Shown here in pieces: positions 33,876 through 39,461 of a stretch of 39,461 nt of DNA. The stretch is taken from assembly GCA_017305195.1 (NCBI GenBank), contig JAFKMU010000070.1, positions 1 to 39,461 of the forward strand, written 5' to 3'. The stretch is from Verrucomicrobiota bacterium (GTDB taxonomy: Bacteria > Verrucomicrobiota > Verrucomicrobiia > Chthoniobacterales > Terrimicrobiaceae). The notes beneath the pieces were generated by a model. The model ran no database searches and was not told the DNA's origin. It saw nothing but the letters and a program-made list of their open reading frames with translations. Made by a program: the position numbers and the translations under genes. Numbering within the stretch: position 1 is the first letter of the stretch; every line of letters starts with the position of its first letter.

Positions 33876-35572
33876 AAAAGGTCCTCGGCCAAGTTATCGC
33901 TAGGTTTCCCTGGGTGGTCATTTCCGCCGTTTTCCTTTGGTCGGTCTTTTCCATCGTCTTGCGAAAAGAGAGCGAGCCGTCCCCGGAGGAAACGGTTATT
34001 CGTCTCGCCCATTGGCAACTCGAGCCCGGAGTGCGGGAAGGGTTCACTGAAATCGGTGCCGAATACGAAAAGCTGCACCCTGGCGTCAAAATCATCCAGC
34101 AAGCCATCCCCGAGAGCACCTATGGCCAATGGTTGAGCACCCAGCTTATGGGCGGCACCGCCCCCGACATTGTCGAGGTGGGCATGGTGGACTATTCCCT
34201 TCTCCTCGTTTTCTACAGCCGCTATCTGTTGCCGCTTTCCCCTTACATCACGCGCCCGAACCCCTACAATACTGGCACCGAATGGGAGGACGCGCCGCTC
34301 TATCGCACATTCAAAAACGGAATGATCCATTCCTTTATTCCGGAGATTCAGGAATACATGGTGATGCCCCTTGCGATGGGCAGTGTCAGACTTTTTTACA
34401 ACAAGACCTTGCTCACGGAACTCACCGGCCTCAATGCCCCTCCGACCGAGTATCGGGCCTTCATGGAAATGATCCAGGTGATCCAGTCGAAGAAGATGCC
34501 AAACGGACAGCCTTACGCAGCTTTCTCGGGCTCACGCTATCACTTCTCGCGACTGGAGGATAGCATGGCGAATCCCCTTAGCTATGGCGCCATCCGGAAG
34601 ATTGATTTCAACCGCGATGGACGATTCAGCAACAACGAGATGTTCCTGGGGTTTCTATGCGGTAAAATTGACTTTTCCGACCCCTCCTATCTGGCCAGGT
34701 TTCAGATGGTCGAAGACCTGACGAAAATGTTCCAGCCCGGGTGGGCTGGCCTTTCCCGGGACGAGGGATTTTTTAGTTTTGCCCAGCAGCGCGCCGTGTT
34801 CACTGCGGCGGGGATTTACGAAAACTCGGCCATCCAGAGCCAGGCCTGCGGCAAGTTTGAGCTGGGGATCATGGATTTTCCCGTTCCCAACCCGGAGGAT
34901 CCTGTCTTTGGTCGTGCCTTCGAGGGCAGAAGATACGAAAAGCCAGAAGGCAACATGCCCATGGGGATTGTCCGCACATCCCGGCACCCGGACGTTGCTG
35001 CCGACTTTCTGCTTTTTCTCGCCAGCCAGAAGCAGAACGAAAAATTCAACGCACTGTTAAAATGGATTCCCATTGTCAAGGGGGCGAAGATCGCTCCGTC
35101 GCTTCAGGTCTTTGAACCCAATGTCAAAGGTGTCACTTCAGCGTTCGATCCCAACGCATTTGGAAACTCGTCCGTGAGGTGGAACCAGCTCTACTCCCTC
35201 TTTCTGATTCACCAGATTCCCTACGCGGACATGTCCCGCGAGTTTACGAAGTTTTACCTCAATGACGGGCGGGAGAATTTTCGCAAAACGCTGCAAAACC
35301 GCCGTCGCTCCCATTCGCAAAACGAAGTCCTTCTAGCAGTACTTCGTAAAACCATCCTTTCGGGGGCGGAAGATTCGGCGACCGCGGGAAACAAATACCG
35401 GACTATCCTCCGGCGCCAGATCGCGGATGAACAGAACCTCTTGTTGCAAGAGCAGATATTCGCGAATCCGACATCGGCCAAAGAGGAAACATTGTACAAA
35501 TACACGCCAGAGGCGCTGAAAAACGCCAGGCAGCGCCTCGATTCTCCCGCGCCCGCCGGACGCCCAGAATAA
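33872..35572 (+). CDS. Membrane-tethered ABC solute-binding protein (family 1) with EF-hand loop
   Basis: 566 residues from ATG 33872, overlapping the previous stop by 4 bp. An N-terminal hydrophobic segment (WVVISAVFLWSVFSIVL, about 14-30) has no lipobox cysteine, so it looks like an uncleaved anchor. The binding domain (about 45-450) is family-1 type: IRLAHWQLEPGVREGFTEIG, EYEKLHPGVKI, LMGGTAPDIVEV and MGSVRLFYNKTLL. Residues 245-256, DFNRDGRFSNNE, form an exact EF-hand calcium loop, as in alginate-binding AlgQ-type proteins. The last ~110 residues are a charged helical extension absent from ordinary binding proteins. It feeds the fused permease that starts 1 bp downstream. The ligand is probably an oligosaccharide. 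Confidence 0.82.
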   Translation: MKKVLGQVIARFPWVVISAVFLWSVFSIVLRKESEPSPEETVIRLAHWQLEPGVREGFTEIGAEYEKLHPGVKIIQQAIPESTYGQWLSTQLMGGTAPDIVEVGMVDYSLLLVFYSRYLLPLSPYITRPNPYNTGTEWEDAPLYRTFKNGMIHSFIPEIQEYMVMPLAMGSVRLFYNKTLLTELTGLNAPPTEYRAFMEMIQVIQSKKMPNGQPYAAFSGSRYHFSRLEDSMANPLSYGAIRKIDFNRDGRFSNNEMFLGFLCGKIDFSDPSYLARFQMVEDLTKMFQPGWAGLSRDEGFFSFAQQRAVFTAAGIYENSAIQSQACGKFELGIMDFPVPNPEDPVFGRAFEGRRYEKPEGNMPMGIVRTSRHPDVAADFLLFLASQKQNEKFNALLKWIPIVKGAKIAPSLQVFEPNVKGVTSAFDPNAFGNSSVRWNQLYSLFLIHQIPYADMSREFTKFYLNDGRENFRKTLQNRRRSHSQNEVLLAVLRKTILSGAEDSATAGNKYRTILRRQIADEQNLLLQEQIFANPTSAKEETLYKYTPEALKNARQRLDSPAPAGRPE

Positions 35573-35573
35573 C

Positions 35574-37568
35574 ATGATCGGAAAACGCATCCCTTGGCGC
35601 CACGTCCGATACCACTGGGAAATCTATCTCTTCGCCGTGCCGGTCGTATTTCTTCTCGCGCTCTTTCATTATTATCCGACGGCGAGCAGTATCTATCATA
35701 GCTTCTTCCGTTGGAATGGCTCCGATATATCGGAGTTTGTCGGATTCAAGAACTATCGGGAGCTTTTCGCCTCGACGACTTTCTGGCAGTCCTTCCGAGT
35801 CGCGTTCTTTCTCGGCGGTTGGAATGTCGTGAAAATGGCCCCGGCGCTCATTGTTGCCGTCTGGATTCACCGCTGCCGCAGCGAGCGAACACAGTTCTTC
35901 TACCGAATTATGTTCGTGGTGCCGATGGTCATCCCGTTTCTGGTAATCGCCCTGATCTGGCGGACATTTTTCTTCGAGGCCACCCAAGGCTTATTAAACA
36001 CGGTTCTTTCCGGTACAGGCTTAATGACGGTCCTGTGCCGCCTCGACGCTTTTTTCCATTGGGGAGGGATCTTTGTCGAGGGGGGGCATCCCGCGTGGCT
36101 CGGTGATCCCCGGCTCGTGCTTGCCGCTTGCGTCATTTGGGGATTTCCTTGGATCGGTTCCTTCGCGGTGCTCACCCATCTCGCCAAGCTCCAGAACATT
36201 CCCAAGGAGATCTACGAAGCCTCGGAAATTGACGGCGCCACATGGTGGAGCAAATTCTCCCGGATCGAGGTGCCGCTTCTGATGAGTTCCATCTATCTGA
36301 TGCTTGTCTTCGTGATTATTGGAACCATTAAGGATGCCAGCATGATCATCGCCCTGACCGGAGGGTTGGATGGCGGTCCGGGGGGGCTGGCCACGGTGCC
36401 GGCGCTCTTCATGCTGCGCAAGGCGCTGGTGAATCAGGAAATGGGGGCTGCATGCGCGGTAGGCATCATTCTCACCGTGGTCGTGATGACCTTGCAAAAA
36501 CTCAGCGCGTATTTGCTAAGCGAAGAGCGATGTTCTTCGCCGGGAAGAACTGCTGTCCGTCTCTTGGGGCTGCTTTTCGCCGCGGCGCTCCTTTTGCTCC
36601 TTCCGGAGTGGCGTACGATCGGCGTTTTTCTTTTCCTCGGGTGTCTTCCCTTCTCCGCCGTGTTTGCCTTTCTCCGCGAAAGGATTCCCTTTCCAAGCCT
36701 TCCTTTGCATCGGGAAGGCCTGAAATCGTCCAGCTTCTTGTCCGAAAAAGTGAAGGATCTTTTCCTGCGATTTTTCAAGCACGCGGGAATCTGGACCGTG
36801 CTGACGTTCGCCTTTGTGCCTGTCTATCTGATGCTCATCGTAAGCGTGAAAACCAATCAACAGTTTTACGAGGCTCCGGGAGTTCTCACCCCTCCCATGC
36901 AGTGGCGGAACTGGATCGACGCTTGGGGAATGATCTCGCCCAGTCTTGCCAACAGCATCTTTATCTCGACGACAAGCACCGTGATCACCCTCTTCCTGTC
37001 GCTTTGCGGAGCCTACTTCTTTACCCGCCTCCGTATGCCGCTTTCGGGTTTCCTTTGGAATGCCCTGCTTATCCTTCTCATGATGCCAACGATCGCCAAC
37101 CTGGTCCCACTCTTCCGGCTTCTCGGCAGCATGAATCTTCTGAACACCTTTACCGCCCTGATTTTCGTGGGAGCCTCCAGCGGGCAGATTTTCGGCATTT
37201 TTGTTCTGCGCAATTTTATCGCCGACATTCCGGGAGACTTATTCGAGGCGGCGGAGATCGATGGCGCGAACCATTTTCAGCAAATGATGATTGTCGTCCT
37301 CCCCCTCTGCGGCCCGATTCTTGGCACCATCGGGGTCATGCATTTCATCAACGAATGGAATGAATTTGTCCTGCCTCTCGTCGTGATGAGCGACACCTCC
37401 TCTCTCCCTGTCATGGTGCAGTTGCAAAGGCTCGCCGGAGAATATGTCAAATTTTTCGGCCCGCTCATGGCGGGATACGCCATTACGAGCATCCCCGTGA
37501 TCGCCCTGTTTATGTTTTCGATGCGTTTGTTCGTCAGGGGCCTGACGGATGGCGGATCGAAAGGCTGA
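35574..37568 (+). CDS. Fused ABC sugar permease (MalF-MalG-like in one chain)
   Basis: 664 residues containing two complete permease modules. Module 1 (about 15-310) has EIYEASEIDGATWWSKFSRI, and module 2 (about 395-655) has DLFEAAEIDGANHFQQMMIV. Each is the EAA loop (EAAxxDGA--------I-LP) that contacts the ATPase. A linker with two extra hydrophobic segments (about 325-365) and a polar stretch joins them and places both modules in the same topology. Separate polypeptides are the norm for CUT1-type importers. No ATP-binding cassette gene is present, so a shared MsmK-like ATPase elsewhere is likely (inference). It is directly coupled to the solute-binding protein. Confidence 0.88.
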   Translation: MIGKRIPWRHVRYHWEIYLFAVPVVFLLALFHYYPTASSIYHSFFRWNGSDISEFVGFKNYRELFASTTFWQSFRVAFFLGGWNVVKMAPALIVAVWIHRCRSERTQFFYRIMFVVPMVIPFLVIALIWRTFFFEATQGLLNTVLSGTGLMTVLCRLDAFFHWGGIFVEGGHPAWLGDPRLVLAACVIWGFPWIGSFAVLTHLAKLQNIPKEIYEASEIDGATWWSKFSRIEVPLLMSSIYLMLVFVIIGTIKDASMIIALTGGLDGGPGGLATVPALFMLRKALVNQEMGAACAVGIILTVVVMTLQKLSAYLLSEERCSSPGRTAVRLLGLLFAAALLLLLPEWRTIGVFLFLGCLPFSAVFAFLRERIPFPSLPLHREGLKSSSFLSEKVKDLFLRFFKHAGIWTVLTFAFVPVYLMLIVSVKTNQQFYEAPGVLTPPMQWRNWIDAWGMISPSLANSIFISTTSTVITLFLSLCGAYFFTRLRMPLSGFLWNALLILLMMPTIANLVPLFRLLGSMNLLNTFTALIFVGASSGQIFGIFVLRNFIADIPGDLFEAAEIDGANHFQQMMIVVLPLCGPILGTIGVMHFINEWNEFVLPLVVMSDTSSLPVMVQLQRLAGEYVKFFGPLMAGYAITSIPVIALFMFSMRLFVRGLTDGGSKG

Positions 37569-37611
37569 GCATCGCCTGGAAGTCCGCCAAAAACCACGAA
37601 CCACTTAACCC

Positions 37612-39461
37612 ATGCGCCACGGCTTTCGGTTCCTCCTGTTTTTTCCCGTCGCTCTCGGGTCTTTATGTTCTGCGGATATCCATCTCAGCCCTGGGGGGGC
37701 GATTTCTACCCTGGAGGCGGCTCGCGACGCCGCCCGTCTGGCACCGAAACCCGCTCGCATCCTCGTCGGCAAGGGGTTGTATTCGATCACGGAACCGCTT
37801 GCATTAGGGCCCCAGGATTCACAGGTCACCTGGGAGGGCAGTTCCGACGGCCAGTCTGTCATCTCGGGCGGTCGCAGGATTGGCGGCTGGAAACCCGTCG
37901 GGGGCGGCCTTTGGCGCGCCGAGATCGCTGAGGTGCGCGAGGGGAAATGGTACTTCGAGCAACTCTGGGTCAATGGACGCCGGGCCGTGCGCGCTCGCAC
38001 TCCCAACAAGGGCTTCCTTCACATGGACGCTCCCGCCACCTCCGGCATCTTCCCAAGCGAGGGGTCCGATGCAAAAAAGTGGGAGGACAGCCTCCGGTAC
38101 CTGGCGTTTTGCGCCTCACACGAAACCATTCGGGAACTGGGCAAGGCAACCCCCGGGGAACTTGGAGACCTTACCCTGGTCGTTCCTCACAGTTGGGATA
38201 TCTATCGCTACCGCGTGAAAAAGATTGATCCCATAGCGGGGGCAGTGTTGATGACACAGGCTAGGAAAGCCGAGTGGCGCCAATTCCTGACGGCAAAAGA
38301 GCCCGACGGTCGGTTTTACGCGGAGAACTATCGCGCCGCCCTGGACGCGCCTGGAGAATGGTTTCTGTCGCGTGACGGAGGCCTTCTCTATTATCCACTT
38401 CCGGACGAGGACATGTCCCAGGCGGAAGTCGTGGCCCCCGTGGCTGAGATGCTGGTGAAAGTGGACGGAGCCGAACACATCACTTTCAGTAATATCTCCT
38501 TTGTCCACCAACTATGGACCAAGGGCACCGACGACTACGGCGATTCCGAAGCGGTGTATCGATTGGGAGCCGCCATCGAGATCAACCGCTCCAGGGAAAT
38601 TATCTTCGAACAATGCGAGATCGCCCATACCGGTACCTATGGAATTTGGTTTAACCTCGATGTCACGAATGGAGGTGTGTGGCACAGCCACCTTCATGAC
38701 CTGGGAGCGGGCGGAATCCGAATCGGCCCCACGAACGAGCCCCGCGAGGGCACCGGTTTTATCACCGTCGATGACAACATCATCCAGCAGGGAGGCCGGT
38801 TCTTTGCCGACGCGGTTGGCATCCTTGTCGGCTATGCGAGCGACAACACCGTCTCCCACAATGACGTCGGGGATTTCTTCTACTCCGGAATGATCTCCGG
38901 CTGGTACGTGGGCTACGGCGAGTCCTTCGCATATCGAAACCGCTACGAGAACAACCATATTCATCATCTGGGATGGGGAGTTCTGAGCGATATGGGCGGA
39001 TTCTACAATCTCGGAGCAGCATTGGGCACCGTGGTGAAAGGGAATCATATTCACGACATCAGCCGGTATCGCTACGGAGGATGGGGGATATATGCCGACG
39101 AGGGCACAAGCGGGATCCTGATTGAGAATAATCTCGTGCATGACACTACCGACCCAGGGTTTCGGCAGCACTATGGATTTTATAATATCATCAGGAACAA
39201 TATCTTTGCCTTCGGAAAAAACGCACAGATCGGCCGCTCCAAGCCCGAGGGAAGGCTTCGGTTTATTTTCGAAAGAAACATCGTGGTTTGGAATGAGGAT
39301 GCGGATTTACTAGAGGGAGACGCATCCAATTGGAACTATCAGGAAAAGCCGCTCCCCGGTGAGCCGAGGAAAAGCTACGAGATACGTAACAACCTATACT
39401 GGCCCATAGGAGGCAAAATGCCCGCCCGGCTTGCCGGGACTTGGACTTGGGAGGAATGGCG
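37612..39461 (+). CDS. GH141-like secreted parallel beta-helix glycoside hydrolase (partial)
   Basis: Open from ATG 37612 to the right edge, 616 codons. The signal peptide is MRHGFRFLLFFPVALGSLCSA. An N-terminal region with ADIHLSPGG-ISTLEAARDA and ISGGRRIGGW is typical of right-handed beta-helix enzymes. Later coils repeat NNHIHHLG, GNHIHDISRYRYGGWGIYAD and ENNLVHDTTDPGF, the His/Asn-rich turns of GH141. Known GH141 members include alpha-L-fucosidase (rhamnogalacturonan II) and xylanase. It probably acts outside the cytoplasm, releasing sugars for the adjacent ABC importer, whose stop is 43 bp upstream. The C-terminus is beyond the window. Confidence 0.82.
   Translation, partial: MRHGFRFLLFFPVALGSLCSADIHLSPGGAISTLEAARDAARLAPKPARILVGKGLYSITEPLALGPQDSQVTWEGSSDGQSVISGGRRIGGWKPVGGGLWRAEIAEVREGKWYFEQLWVNGRRAVRARTPNKGFLHMDAPATSGIFPSEGSDAKKWEDSLRYLAFCASHETIRELGKATPGELGDLTLVVPHSWDIYRYRVKKIDPIAGAVLMTQARKAEWRQFLTAKEPDGRFYAENYRAALDAPGEWFLSRDGGLLYYPLPDEDMSQAEVVAPVAEMLVKVDGAEHITFSNISFVHQLWTKGTDDYGDSEAVYRLGAAIEINRSREIIFEQCEIAHTGTYGIWFNLDVTNGGVWHSHLHDLGAGGIRIGPTNEPREGTGFITVDDNIIQQGGRFFADAVGILVGYASDNTVSHNDVGDFFYSGMISGWYVGYGESFAYRNRYENNHIHHLGWGVLSDMGGFYNLGAALGTVVKGNHIHDISRYRYGGWGIYADEGTSGILIENNLVHDTTDPGFRQHYGFYNIIRNNIFAFGKNAQIGRSKPEGRLRFIFERNIVVWNEDADLLEGDASNWNYQEKPLPGEPRKSYEIRNNLYWPIGGKMPARLAGTWTWEEW

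Noticed and set aside
36452..37363. 303-codon frame overlapping the fused permease
   Set aside because: A +1 shadow of a clear membrane protein gene, Arg/Ser/Pro-rich without hydrophobic helices.
1..39461. CRISPR arrays, tRNA or rRNA genes, phage genes
   Set aside because: No regularly spaced repeats, cloverleaf-like sequences, rRNA motifs or phage structural genes were recognised by eye. A computational scan would be needed to exclude small RNAs.

Overview
The window reads as chromosomal DNA of a soil- or sediment-type verrucomicrobium, most like the Chthoniobacterales (inference). The evidence is a four-gene Verru_Chthon cassette (pilin-like proteins B, C, D and a giant protein A), two PEP-CTERM-type surface proteins, an autotransporter-type beta-strand repeat protein, and a dense set of secreted and cytoplasmic carbohydrate-active enzymes with AraC regulators. 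No rRNA, tRNA, CRISPR array or plasmid/phage backbone was seen.

Layout. 1-0.5 kb: an IS scar, with the start of an IS3-type orfA on the minus strand running off the left edge next to the 3' end of an orfB on the plus strand. 0.5-0.73 kb: a small XRE-type HTH gene, probably frameshifted. 0.8-7.1 kb (minus): the cassette in order B-C-D-A, tightly coupled. 7.4-8.1 kb (plus): a D-lyxose isomerase-family protein. 8.4-12.0 kb (minus): an MFS sugar transporter followed by a cytoplasmic GH151-like putative alpha-L-fucosidase. 12.4-16.6 kb (minus): a GH42-like secreted enzyme, a LamG-like secreted protein and a PEP-CTERM protein. 17.0-19.0 kb: a GH172 (DUF2961) enzyme divergent from an AraC regulator. 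19.2-20.2 kb: a second AraC regulator.

20.4-27.7 kb (minus): a sialidase-like beta-propeller protein, a Gfo/Idh/MocA dehydrogenase, a broken AraC gene, a frameshifted second lyxose-isomerase gene, an intact sialate O-acetylesterase-like protein and a 5'-truncated tyrosine phosphatase. Three damaged genes in about 4 kb make this a decaying, or badly sequenced, segment.

28.0-39.5 kb (plus): a run of same-direction genes. They are a trypsin-like/autotransporter-repeat/PEP-CTERM chimera, a second sialate O-acetylesterase-like protein with an inserted domain, a membrane-anchored TPR-like protein, a membrane-tethered solute-binding protein with an EF-hand loop, a single-chain double ABC permease, and a GH141-type beta-helix enzyme cut by the right edge.

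Together the genes look like one or several saccharide-utilisation loci. Exported enzymes (GH172, GH141, GH42-like, acetylesterases) would trim a branched, acetylated, probably fucose- or arabinose-containing glycan. The MFS and ABC systems would import products, and cytoplasmic GH151-like, isomerase and dehydrogenase proteins would process them under AraC control. The substrate is not determined by the sequence. The most unusual piece is the TPR / tethered binding protein / fused permease unit, which has no ATPase gene in the window.
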